A stretch of DNA of 39,103 nucleotides from assembly GCA_017471185.1 (NCBI GenBank), contig JAFUVZ010000001.1:1-39103 (forward strand). Reading direction: 5' to 3'. A model generated the notes under the pieces. The model saw only the letters and a list, made by a program, of their open reading frames with translations. It searched no databases and was not told where the DNA came from. A program made the translations under genes and the position numbers. This stretch comes from Bacteroidaceae bacterium. GTDB taxonomy: Bacteria; Bacteroidota; Bacteroidia; Bacteroidales; Bacteroidaceae. This document shows positions 5,989-14,351 of this stretch, piece by piece. Numbering within the stretch: the stretch's first letter is position 1; the number at the start of each line of letters is the position of its first letter.

Positions 5989-7608
5989 TCAGTCTTTCGT
6001 GTAAACCACATTATAATCATTCTCTCCGTCATCTTCTACAACAACTGCATATACAGTCGGAGGAGTAACGATACAATCCCAGGCATTCTTAGCACCGTTA
6101 AGTTTTGCGAATGCATTTACATAGCGCATAGGATCATTCGTGAATGAGACCGTTGACTGGTCAAGCATTGGCTTGAGCTGGTCACGGGTGAAGGTTGTAC
6201 CATCCACAGAAGCCTTATAATAGTTCCAGACTTCAAAGGTAAGGCCATCTGCATAGGTGTCACGCAGATATTGCAACACTTCAGAATTCATGCCTTCGGA
6301 CTTAACCCTCACGCCGTTGAGTTCAAACAGAACGCTCAAAGTAACATCATAGCCATTGATATTATAAGTGACAGATTCCTGACTTGTGGCGTAGCGTTCC
6401 ATTTCCAGACGATGTGAAGCTACGATATTCATGTCGTCTGCAACACAATAGTATTCTGCAGGAACAGGAATGAACACCTCTACATCTGTATTCTCGCGAA
6501 CGTGGATAGAAAGCTTGGTGGCAATATAGTCACCGTAATCTTTCTCAGTATTCACTGACAGGTTCACCTCAACCTCTCCATTAATTACGGCATCTTCTAC
6601 AGGATTTGAAACTGGATCATCGGTAGGATCATCCGTAGGATCATCGGTAGGATCATCCGTAGGATCATCCGTAGGATCATCCGTGGGGTCAACTGCTGGG
6701 TTATCAGCTGGATCATCAGTCGGATCGTCTGTCGGATCATCACCATCAAGATTAGGATCAACCTGGTCACCACCCTTTACCTGTGCAGGCGATACTTTTA
6801 TAATCCAGTCGTTGAAAATCCAGTCACGCTCAACATCCATATTCTTGTTGGCTGGATATTCTTGTGTTCCATTAGCAAAAAAATCAAAGCCGATGTAGTA
6901 TGAGCCATCAATCTTTAGCGTAATATACTCGTAATGATACTTACTGTCAATGCTGTTATGATAGCCAAACTGCTCTGCACGTCCGTCGGTACCCATGTTC
7001 TTCATCAATGTCGTACCGACAAACTGCTCATGTGTCTCATCATCGGTATAAGCCGTGGTGTTATCGCCTGAATTAAAGTTATTGATATGCTCGTATTCAC
7101 CCTCATAGACAGAAACAGCCTCCTCATAAGGCCACCAGCTAATGACTTCAGTCTTCAGGTTGTTGAACACTTGTAGGTGGTTCATCTTATCAGACAGAGT
7201 ACCAGTATTGTTACCATAGCCGTCAATGCCCGTCGCTATTCCCTTATAAACCTGCTGCACCCAGAAGTTCTTCCATGTCACAGAAACGGTGTTGACTACA
7301 TTCTCCCTCACTTTACTGAATTCCTCAACAACCTTGTCTCGCTCTGCGTCAGTAATATTCACCGGACGCTCCCAGTTCTGATACCAAAGGTTTCCATTTA
7401 CATCAACTGCACGAGTATTGGCAGCAGAGATTGTCTGTCCACCGGAATAGACTTTAAACTCAGGTTTTTTAGCCGGCCGGATGGCTACTGGGGTTTTGTC
7501 ATCTGTCGGTTGCAGGGGAGTGTCAGTCGCTTCATCCGCACAGCTAACCAAAGAAATGGTCATCATGGCAGCAAACGCCATATAAAGAAAGCTATTCAGT
7601 CTTTTCAT
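5989..7608 (-). CDS. Surface-type lipoprotein with Asp-Pro-Thr repeat linker
   Basis: The 539-residue lipoprotein starts at the ATG at 7608; MKRLNSFLYMAFAAMMTI ends in the lipobox LVSC at about 23-26. The mature start CADEATD is acidic, resembling the Bacteroidota lipoprotein export signal, so surface exposure is likely. An N-terminal domain (about 45-290; GNLWYQNWERPVNITDAERD, GWI-like ERDWIFNDWIIKVSPAQV) is joined to a C-terminal domain (about 345-539) by a linker of repeated DPTD units (about 290-342). I do not recognise either domain. It lies 123 bp after the DUF1573 gene and has a candidate promoter of its own, but the same direction and location suggest it belongs to the exopolysaccharide locus, perhaps as a matrix-binding or structural protein. 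Confidence 0.7.
   Translation of the reverse strand: MKRLNSFLYMAFAAMMTISLVSCADEATDTPLQPTDDKTPVAIRPAKKPEFKVYSGGQTISAANTRAVDVNGNLWYQNWERPVNITDAERDKVVEEFSKVRENVVNTVSVTWKNFWVQQVYKGIATGIDGYGNNTGTLSDKMNHLQVFNNLKTEVISWWPYEEAVSVYEGEYEHINNFNSGDNTTAYTDDETHEQFVGTTLMKNMGTDGRAEQFGYHNSIDSKYHYEYITLKIDGSYYIGFDFFANGTQEYPANKNMDVERDWIFNDWIIKVSPAQVKGGDQVDPNLDGDDPTDDPTDDPADNPAVDPTDDPTDDPTDDPTDDPTDDPTDDPVSNPVEDAVINGEVEVNLSVNTEKDYGDYIATKLSIHVRENTDVEVFIPVPAEYYCVADDMNIVASHRLEMERYATSQESVTYNINGYDVTLSVLFELNGVRVKSEGMNSEVLQYLRDTYADGLTFEVWNYYKASVDGTTFTRDQLKPMLDQSTVSFTNDPMRYVNAFAKLNGAKNAWDCIVTPPTVYAVVVEDDGENDYNVVYTKD
6614..6746 (-). repeat. 12 bp tandem repeat encoding DPTD units
   Basis: On the plus strand GGATCATCSGTA is repeated six times in nearly perfect form from 6614 to 6685. 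Diverged copies continue to 6746 (encoding DPADNPAV and DPTDDPTD). Because the unit is a multiple of three, gain or loss of copies changes linker length without breaking the frame. Confidence 0.9.
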
Positions 7609-7681
7609 TCTCAATGTGTTTAAGATATTAATCATTCCTGCTTGCCCTTCACGGACAATACATAATTCATAAAAGCACCTG

Positions 7682-7689
7682 CAAATATA
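7682..7689 (-). promoter_or_regulatory. -7 element for the repeat lipoprotein
   Basis: On the minus strand this reads TATATTTG, matching TAnnTTTG, 74 bp before the ATG at 7608. No convincing -33 is seen at 19-21 bp. It supports separate expression of the lipoprotein from the operon upstream. Confidence 0.4.
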
Positions 7690-7731
7690 CACAATAACAT
7701 GATAGGTTGTTCACTTAACAGACAGAAAAAA

Positions 7732-8307
7732 CTATGGTGCCATTTGATCAATTTCGTTTTGCACTTCTTCCTTACGCTCTTGACGAGGGTTTACGCCTGT
7801 ATCTGTATAATATCCCTTTTGTGCAGAAGTACCATTTACAAAAGTATGGATAGTTGGCGAGATCTTCTCTTGCTCGTTCCACAGTTGCTCATAGTCTCTG
7901 AAGTAGTCTGATGCTGGCACTACATTGGTGTCAAAGCTCATGACGATAGCTGTTGTGTCTTGGAAATTGCCATAACAATAGACATAATGATCCACATAAC
8001 CGTTATTCATAATAGTGTTATAGTCAAGGGTCACAAAACCATTACGGTGAGGCAGTATAACAATAGGAAGTTCGTCACGGGGAACCAGACATCCACAGGA
8101 GGTCTGCACTTCCTGAATGAACAAAGGATTGTCAGAAGTGTTTTCTATTTCGTAAGTGACGCTCATTTTCTCTCCTTGTATGACAGGATAATAATGGCGC
8201 ACAGGATCGATAATGATGACACTGGCTGGCTGTAATGGCTTTTGGCAAGCAGCCAGCATAACAATAGTAATCAGTATAATTAGCAATCGCTTCATCATCT
8301 TACTCAT
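7732..8307 (-). CDS. DUF1573 domain lipoprotein
   Basis: The 191-residue protein starts with a lipoprotein signal (MKRLLIILITIVMLAAC, lipobox LAAC; ATGs at 8307, 8298 and 8295 are all possible). The Ig-like DUF1573 domain covers about 32-130 with the hallmark TSCGCLVP motif and ENTSDNPLFIQEVQ. The mature start CQKPLQ lacks acidic residues, so a periplasm-facing location is more likely than the surface. The start lies 9 bp after the DUF4838 stop, placing it in the same operon. DUF1573 domains are assumed to be binding or scaffold modules. In this operon it may help assemble the export apparatus; that is inference. Confidence 0.8.
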   Translation of the reverse strand: MSKMMKRLLIILITIVMLAACQKPLQPASVIIIDPVRHYYPVIQGEKMSVTYEIENTSDNPLFIQEVQTSCGCLVPRDELPIVILPHRNGFVTLDYNTIMNNGYVDHYVYCYGNFQDTTAIVMSFDTNVVPASDYFRDYEQLWNEQEKISPTIHTFVNGTSAQKGYYTDTGVNPRQERKEEVQNEIDQMAP

Positions 8308-8316
8308 TTCTTGTTA

Positions 8317-10041
8317 TTATAAGCCTTCTATTTCATCAATTGCCATTGTACGTTCATTCTTATCACGAACGATGGTCAGCACTAACGGACCAGCCCCTGC
8401 AGGAATAATGAATTCTACCGTTGACCTGCGCGGATTATTGACCGACGGAACAGGCGTAACGGTCTTCACCTGGCTATCACCAGCCGTTAGGGTTACGCTC
8501 AACGGCAAGCCTATGTGGAAGAATTTATTGACTGTGAAGGAAACCCTGATGCGCCTCATGCCACTCACATCGGGAATGCGGATACGCAGGGAAGGATCTG
8601 CGGATGAAAGCATCTGTCCGCAATGATAATTGGAAGGCAAGCCCAACTGTCCGTCTGTCAGGATAGAGATATCATTATAATCTTCATCCAAAGGGGTCAA
8701 CGCTTCCAGCTTTTTATCCTTCAATAAGTTTCTCGCCCCGAACTGTTTGTCGTGACTAATCATCTCTCTGTATTCCTTTACATAGTCTTTCACTGACCAG
8801 TATGTCTCGCTATAACCATGGATGCCTTCATCAGGCACTTGCTCCAGCAGATTGAGCAAAGGCTCTGTATCTGCATGAATATGCCTGTTAACCCGCTTGA
8901 TTTCCAGGCGGGTCATAGCCAGAGCCTTGCATAAAGTGGTAATTTCCTCTTTTTCCTCGCCTACAGTCTGGGGCAAAAGCTCTAACATACGCATGTGGAA
9001 CGGACTAAACTCAAAGGGATCTAAATACACATCCATCAGCCTGGGTACGCCTTCGTACAGCGGAAGAGATTTACCTCTTTTGTTGAAGGTAGCCTCCACC
9101 AAGAACAGATAACTGGCTATCTCATTACCTGTTACAGGATAAAACTCATGACAGTATTTCATCACCAGCTCTTTCAGGTCTTGGTGTGTATTCTCCATTA
9201 GGTCTCTAATGATATAGGTCTTCAGTTTGCTGAAACTACTGTAAGCCGAACCGCTTCCATTCAAGAATATACCTTTGACATTCGCCCCCTCATAAATCTG
9301 AAAACGACGCTGCAAGAGATTCAGAACGGGATAGGGTGTGAAATAATCATCGAAGTTATTGATATAATCCCACACATAGACCCTGCTGACCTTCTGACTC
9401 CATGACTTCAGCAAAGCTGTAAATGCAGCTTCTTGAGCTGTCTCATGAGGCGTAAGTGGATAATCCATAGCACTGACTAACACTCCCGTATTTTCCGGGA
9501 GAGGTTCTTTAGGCAAGCTCTTGGTGCTCAGGTAGTACAAAGAGAAGAAAACATGTTTGGGGAAACGTTTGGCCAGCCTCTCTAACATTTTGAATGCAGC
9601 AGGAGAAGCGTCTGTTGCCGTATTGCCCACACTGACACACTGTTCACATTGGCAAACGAACGAGTTATCATTAGGCAAGATGGCGAAACGATGGGTATGG
9701 TTCTCCCCGAAATTGTCTTCTATGTAGTTTTCAATATATCCGAAGAGCTGGTCGGATGAAAAGCAGTATTGCTCCCTGTTCCTGCTGCCGTTAACTGAGG
9801 CATAGATGGTCATAGAGTGGTTCTTGGGCACCACTACTGAAAGATTATGTCCCCAGATACCCCAGTCTTCATCTACGCTGTTGAGCCCCAGCTTGGCAGC
9901 TCCTTCACCAATTCCTTCCGGCAGATATATCTCTTTATATTCAAAAGGTCCCGTACCAGTTGTCCCATCTTGATGAGCAAAGCTGCAATTGCAGAACAAA
10001 GGCAGCAAGAAAAATGACATTAGCTTAATTATCTTGTTCAT
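8317..10041 (-). CDS. Secreted DUF4838 family protein (glycoside-hydrolase-like)
   Basis: The 574-residue protein starts at the ATG at 10041 with an export signal (MNKIIKLMSFFLLPLFCNCSFA). The central part fits DUF4838, which has a TIM-barrel-like fold related to alpha-glucuronidase type hydrolases. Visible features are FAILPNDNSFVCQCEQCV near 110-127, VYVWDYINNFDDYFTPYPVL near 225-244 and KGIFLNGSGSAYSSFSKLKTY. The last about 120 residues (SILTDGQLGLPSNYHCGQ onward) look like a beta-sandwich that could bind carbohydrate. It starts 13 bp after the TPR/barrel gene and is followed 9 bp later by the DUF1573 gene. By analogy with PelA, PgaB or AlgL in other secretion systems it may trim or modify the exported polymer; no activity is established. 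Confidence 0.75.
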   Translation of the reverse strand: MNKIIKLMSFFLLPLFCNCSFAHQDGTTGTGPFEYKEIYLPEGIGEGAAKLGLNSVDEDWGIWGHNLSVVVPKNHSMTIYASVNGSRNREQYCFSSDQLFGYIENYIEDNFGENHTHRFAILPNDNSFVCQCEQCVSVGNTATDASPAAFKMLERLAKRFPKHVFFSLYYLSTKSLPKEPLPENTGVLVSAMDYPLTPHETAQEAAFTALLKSWSQKVSRVYVWDYINNFDDYFTPYPVLNLLQRRFQIYEGANVKGIFLNGSGSAYSSFSKLKTYIIRDLMENTHQDLKELVMKYCHEFYPVTGNEIASYLFLVEATFNKRGKSLPLYEGVPRLMDVYLDPFEFSPFHMRMLELLPQTVGEEKEEITTLCKALAMTRLEIKRVNRHIHADTEPLLNLLEQVPDEGIHGYSETYWSVKDYVKEYREMISHDKQFGARNLLKDKKLEALTPLDEDYNDISILTDGQLGLPSNYHCGQMLSSADPSLRIRIPDVSGMRRIRVSFTVNKFFHIGLPLSVTLTAGDSQVKTVTPVPSVNNPRRSTVEFIIPAGAGPLVLTIVRDKNERTMAIDEIEGL

Positions 10042-10054
10042 GGTATTGTGATTA

Positions 10055-12901
10055 TTAAAAAGCCACATGTAACTGTAGCGCTAAACTATAAATATTACGA
10101 TATGAGTCAACCAAAATTCCTTCTAATGTCCTGTATGGACTATAGTAGGTGTTCCAGCTTCCCGACAGTCCCAAGTAGAGGTTCTCTGTCAGTAGATATT
10201 GGGCATCAAAGCCAACCATCGCATTCGTATGTGAAAGCTCTTTAAGAGCTGTCTGATCGAAGAAATTCAACTCTGGGAATGATCCTATGCCAGCCATGAG
10301 TGAAACGGAAGAGATGTTGTCATCATTTATGAACAGTTTGCCCTTCATACCAACATTGTAATAGATATCAGACCTCATAGATGCTAAATCTATAGAGAGA
10401 CGGGTGCTAATGCGTTCCGTCCACTCCTTCTCAAGAGCCGGAGTGAGAATGAACAGGTTGTATTGACTCTTGTCAACTGCAGTAGAGTCTGTAGCGCTGA
10501 GATAAAGATAGGTTTCAGACGTGCGACGATAGCCAAAGCGGACGGAAGGTGTCCATCCTTTGTTCATCTCATAACTCAGTGTAAGGTTAGCACCATACTT
10601 ATTGAAGAACTTGGTGGAGAAAGCCCCGCTTAACGTGGCTGTCAATCGACTGTTAACAGCATGTTCCCACTGCCCCATGAACTCCAGACCGAATCCTCCG
10701 GGACTGTGCTCCTGCTCCAGCTGCTCTTCATAGTTTTCGTCTAAATACAGTTTCTCATAATGATAGCCGTCTATACCTTTATAACTGACCTGTCCTGTAA
10801 AGGAATCTTTTTTACCTATGCGGGTATAACTGACTGAAGCGACAGAATACAGATGACCCATGGAAGCCACCTCTTCACCTCTGGAATCGAATGCCGCATG
10901 AGTATAGGAGGCGTCAACCAAATTCTTAAACCCTTTGAAACGGAGCCAGCGCATGTGCTGGTAATATTCCTGCTGCTCAGCATTACTCGGTTCATAATAC
11001 CGTTTCTGAAATGTATATGCCTTATCAAATTCTTTCAATTGTTCGTAAGCGAGGCCTTTGGCATAAAGCAGTTCCTTATTATCAGGGTCACTCTGCAATG
11101 CGATGTCCGCCGCCTCTATTGCCTGTTTAGGATGGTGATTCTTCAACAACTCGGAGGTCCATTCCTCGGTGATGCCTGATCGGGTAGAGGTCATGAGCGG
11201 CAAAGCATATTCTTCATTCACATAGGGTGGATTCAGCAATTCCAGTGCTTCAGCAAAGCGTTTCTGATGTTCCAGTGAAACGGCCTGCTTGATGATGAAA
11301 TAAGGCTCGTCGGGAAAACTGTCAAAGCCTTGCTGGGCATATACCTGGAACGAGTCTTCCAGACCCAGAGTCTGACTCATGTTAATGCAGGTCCTGATAC
11401 CTAATTCTGAATCGGGCATCATGCTTACGTACTCTTGTGCCTCCTTCAGAGCCTCAAGATACATTTCTTCTTCAATCAGGTAGCGGAAACGGTTACCCAT
11501 GACCTCTTCGAAAGCAGCTGCGTAACGGTTTCTGTGGATGGGATCTGCCGTAACGGCCTCACGGTATTGGGCACGAGCCTCGTTATACAGCCCCTGTCTG
11601 CCTAAACAGACAATGCGTCGCGAGGCAGCCGCAGGCCAAGCCTCGTCATCTACAGACATGAGCTCGATGGCTCGTTTAAGATGAAGGTTGGCATCCTCCC
11701 AGTCTTCAAGAGTCATCTCACGGTTGCCTAACTCCAGCATGATTCCCGCATATTCTTCGTTCAACTCCTCATCTTCCGGTATTTTTTCATACAGTTCTTG
11801 GAGTATCTTCAAGGACTGTCCTTCTTTACCGAATCTCTTTTCCAATGCATATTGCTTCATCAGCAGGTCTGTTGTACGGCCATGCAACCGCATCGCCTCT
11901 TGCAGATAGTGGCTGGCATCATCGTAATATCCTCTTGTCATCGCGGTGTTAATGAGATAGATCAAGGCATCCTCGTTGTGTGTCTCGTCATAAAATCTGG
12001 CATTTGACTCATAGGGATCTCTGAGACGGTTGTCCGAGGCCAATTCTTCAAGCATATAGCGATAGAGAGTACTGTTCGGAGCACTCCGTCGTGCTACATC
12101 TAAGGCTTGAGTCATCAGTCCTTGGTCAGTCATTAAGCCAGTTAACTTATTCAACAGTTCCACTCTGCCTGGGAACACCGTCAAACCTCTGTTGGCAGTA
12201 CCGATGGCACGGTCAAACTCACCCAATCGCTGGTAAGTGTTTATCAACTCCAGATAGTATTCCAGGTTCCTGGGGTCTAACTCCAGCCATTGTTCCAGAT
12301 TAACTGCAGCGTCTTCCAAGCTGTTCTTTTGAAGGACAGCATTGGAGTTTATCCTTCTTCGGTTTCTCAGGTCGTTGCTGATAATCGTATCATTCGGATA
12401 AATACGTGCCAGTCGTTCCAAGCTCGCATCAGCTTCCGTATGGTTGTTCATCTTACGATACAACCCGATTTTCCTACGCCAAAGATCCTTGTCGTAAGGC
12501 TGGAATTCCAACAGTTCGTTGATGTAGCAAATAGCACTGGAATAATGCCCGGAATCATCTTCCACATCCACCAGAAGACGCTTTGCCCCGTAATGCTGGT
12601 CATCTATCTGAGTTGCTCTGATCAAGTTGTACCTGGCATCATTCAACATTCCTGACATGTAATAGTACCTTCCGTTGAGATATCGTAATTCGGGGTCATC
12701 AGGATAATTCACCAAAGCCTCATCGATGACACGCTTCGCTTCGTTCCAAGCATTTGCGTCAATAAAACCTTGGATACGGTTCACATAATAGCGTGGCGTA
12801 TGCTCTGGCACCTGTGACTGCAAGGTAGGAAGGCACAGGGTTAGCCACAGGAACAAGAGCCAAGGCTTCAAAAAACAATATGTATATCTGTTTTTATTCA
12901 T
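10055..12901 (-). CDS. TPR-rich outer-membrane beta-barrel protein (exopolysaccharide exporter)
   Basis: The 948-residue protein begins with a signal peptide (MNKNRYTYCFLKPWLLFLWLT..., mature from about residue 30). Residues about 35-650 are TPR-like helical hairpins (ALVNYPDDPELRYLNGRYYY, LELDPRNLEYYLELINTYQR, LQSDPDNKELLYAKGLAYE). The last about 290 residues are alternating strands of a YaiO-like outer membrane barrel (GFGLEFMGQWEHAVNSRL, PSVRFGYRRTSETYLYLSA) ending in LALQLHVAF, with the terminal aromatic typical of outer-membrane proteins. The periplasmic-TPR-plus-barrel layout is that of PgaA, PelB and BcsC. It starts 5 bp after the glycosyltransferase stop, so the pair is almost certainly co-translated. 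Assignment as the polymer exit channel is inferred from architecture and context. Confidence 0.75.
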   Translation of the reverse strand: MNKNRYTYCFLKPWLLFLWLTLCLPTLQSQVPEHTPRYYVNRIQGFIDANAWNEAKRVIDEALVNYPDDPELRYLNGRYYYMSGMLNDARYNLIRATQIDDQHYGAKRLLVDVEDDSGHYSSAICYINELLEFQPYDKDLWRRKIGLYRKMNNHTEADASLERLARIYPNDTIISNDLRNRRRINSNAVLQKNSLEDAAVNLEQWLELDPRNLEYYLELINTYQRLGEFDRAIGTANRGLTVFPGRVELLNKLTGLMTDQGLMTQALDVARRSAPNSTLYRYMLEELASDNRLRDPYESNARFYDETHNEDALIYLINTAMTRGYYDDASHYLQEAMRLHGRTTDLLMKQYALEKRFGKEGQSLKILQELYEKIPEDEELNEEYAGIMLELGNREMTLEDWEDANLHLKRAIELMSVDDEAWPAAASRRIVCLGRQGLYNEARAQYREAVTADPIHRNRYAAAFEEVMGNRFRYLIEEEMYLEALKEAQEYVSMMPDSELGIRTCINMSQTLGLEDSFQVYAQQGFDSFPDEPYFIIKQAVSLEHQKRFAEALELLNPPYVNEEYALPLMTSTRSGITEEWTSELLKNHHPKQAIEAADIALQSDPDNKELLYAKGLAYEQLKEFDKAYTFQKRYYEPSNAEQQEYYQHMRWLRFKGFKNLVDASYTHAAFDSRGEEVASMGHLYSVASVSYTRIGKKDSFTGQVSYKGIDGYHYEKLYLDENYEEQLEQEHSPGGFGLEFMGQWEHAVNSRLTATLSGAFSTKFFNKYGANLTLSYEMNKGWTPSVRFGYRRTSETYLYLSATDSTAVDKSQYNLFILTPALEKEWTERISTRLSIDLASMRSDIYYNVGMKGKLFINDDNISSVSLMAGIGSFPELNFFDQTALKELSHTNAMVGFDAQYLLTENLYLGLSGSWNTYYSPYRTLEGILVDSYRNIYSLALQLHVAF

Positions 12902-12906
12902 GTTAC

Positions 12907-14340
12907 TTAACTATTTTTCTTCTTTACGCCCTTACGCTGAATAGGTGTCCAAATAGCAGTGGTTTTACGAATGAACTGCCAATAGCCTACATTTGAAAAA
13001 TAGGTGATGAAAGGATGATAGACAAAAGGCTCAATCATCGCCGCAAACAGCAAGGTGAGATAAGCTTTCGTCTTGCTTTCCCAGTCAACCACCTCTGTGA
13101 CATAGTCAAACAGTATCAGGATGAAGGCCATCAGAATCGAGAACATATAAATCATGCTGAAGATTATGATAGCTGAATCCCAGTTGACACCCCCTACGAC
13201 AATCAGCCAGATCATAAACAGGAAACCACTTATTTCCAATACAGGAGCTATAAACTCAAACAAAAAGATGTAAGGCAAAGTGACTGCACCAATAATACCG
13301 TAATGAGGATTTCCAAACAGCTTGCGGTGATGGGAGACAATCTCAAACAGGCCGCGGGCCCAGCGGATACGTTGTCGGTAGAGCTGCTTAAACGTGTTAG
13401 GCCCTTCTGTCCAGCAGCAGACTTTGGGCACCTGAGCCAGGCGGAAATCATGACCGCTATTCTTCATATAAGTGACCATACGCAACAGCATGTCAACATC
13501 CTCTGCCATACTCGTCGGGTCATAACCGCCTGACTTCACAACCACATCAGTGTCAAACAGGCCGAAGCCACCTGATATGTTAGGGAGGGCATTCATGGTG
13601 GACCATCCTAATTTGCCGATCAGGAAGGAACGCATGTATTCAAGTTGCTGGAACATAGGAATCAGCCGGGTAGGCACTCTCGCTTCTGAAATACGACCGT
13701 TATCAACTGTGCAATTGTTACTCATCAGCATTGTAGCACTGACACCTATCATCGGCACATGGCTGTTGACGACAAGCCACATCATACGGTACAAAGCCAT
13801 GGGTTCTATGATACAATCAACATCAGTACAGACGAAGTATTTGTTTGAACAGACATTGATGCCGGCATTTGATCCATCAGATTTACGTCCACCATGCTCT
13901 TTATCAACCACCACCAGTTTACTGTATCTTCTGTCTGTAGATTTCAGCACTCGCTTGATGGGTTTGGAAGGTACTTTCATTGCCACGTCATAGGGAACTT
14001 CTACCAGCTTGAATTCATTGATAAGCAATTCCATCGTCCTGTCTGTACTGGCATCGTTTACAACGACAATCTCAAAGTTGGGATAGTCAATGTGCATAAG
14101 CGAATTCACGTTATCAATAATAGTGACTTCCTCATTATAAGCAGGTGCGATGATGGAAACGCCAGGAGTCAACGGTGAGCCTTTTAACAGGAATTTGATT
14201 GTCTCGTCATCTGGCATATCAACTTTGAGTTTGGCCTGAGCACGATAACTCTGGATTACCAAATAGAGGTAACTCATCAGAATCAGCAATGTATAGCCGA
14301 ATACAAGATAACTGAATACATAATATATTTTAAGCCACAT
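12907..14340 (-). CDS. Processive family 2 glycosyltransferase (membrane polysaccharide synthase)
   Basis: The 477-residue membrane enzyme has one N-terminal helix (about 5-28), a cytoplasmic GT-A domain (58-335) and about four C-terminal helices (350-440). All hallmarks of processive inverting synthases are present: VNDAST (94-99, UDP-binding Asp), CTDVDC with the DxD at 173-175, AEDVDM with the base at 281, and QRIRW at 323-327. This is the architecture of PgaC/IcaA, hyaluronan and cellulose synthases, which make and extrude a beta-linked polymer. No PilZ domain is fused. It lies between the HEAT-like gene (11 bp) and the TPR-barrel gene (5 bp). The sugar used cannot be told; PNAG-like and cellulose-like polymers are both possible. 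Confidence 0.85.
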   Translation of the reverse strand: MWLKIYYVFSYLVFGYTLLILMSYLYLVIQSYRAQAKLKVDMPDDETIKFLLKGSPLTPGVSIIAPAYNEEVTIIDNVNSLMHIDYPNFEIVVVNDASTDRTMELLINEFKLVEVPYDVAMKVPSKPIKRVLKSTDRRYSKLVVVDKEHGGRKSDGSNAGINVCSNKYFVCTDVDCIIEPMALYRMMWLVVNSHVPMIGVSATMLMSNNCTVDNGRISEARVPTRLIPMFQQLEYMRSFLIGKLGWSTMNALPNISGGFGLFDTDVVVKSGGYDPTSMAEDVDMLLRMVTYMKNSGHDFRLAQVPKVCCWTEGPNTFKQLYRQRIRWARGLFEIVSHHRKLFGNPHYGIIGAVTLPYIFLFEFIAPVLEISGFLFMIWLIVVGGVNWDSAIIIFSMIYMFSILMAFILILFDYVTEVVDWESKTKAYLTLLFAAMIEPFVYHPFITYFSNVGYWQFIRKTTAIWTPIQRKGVKKKNS

Positions 14341-14351
14341 GACGATCTTAT

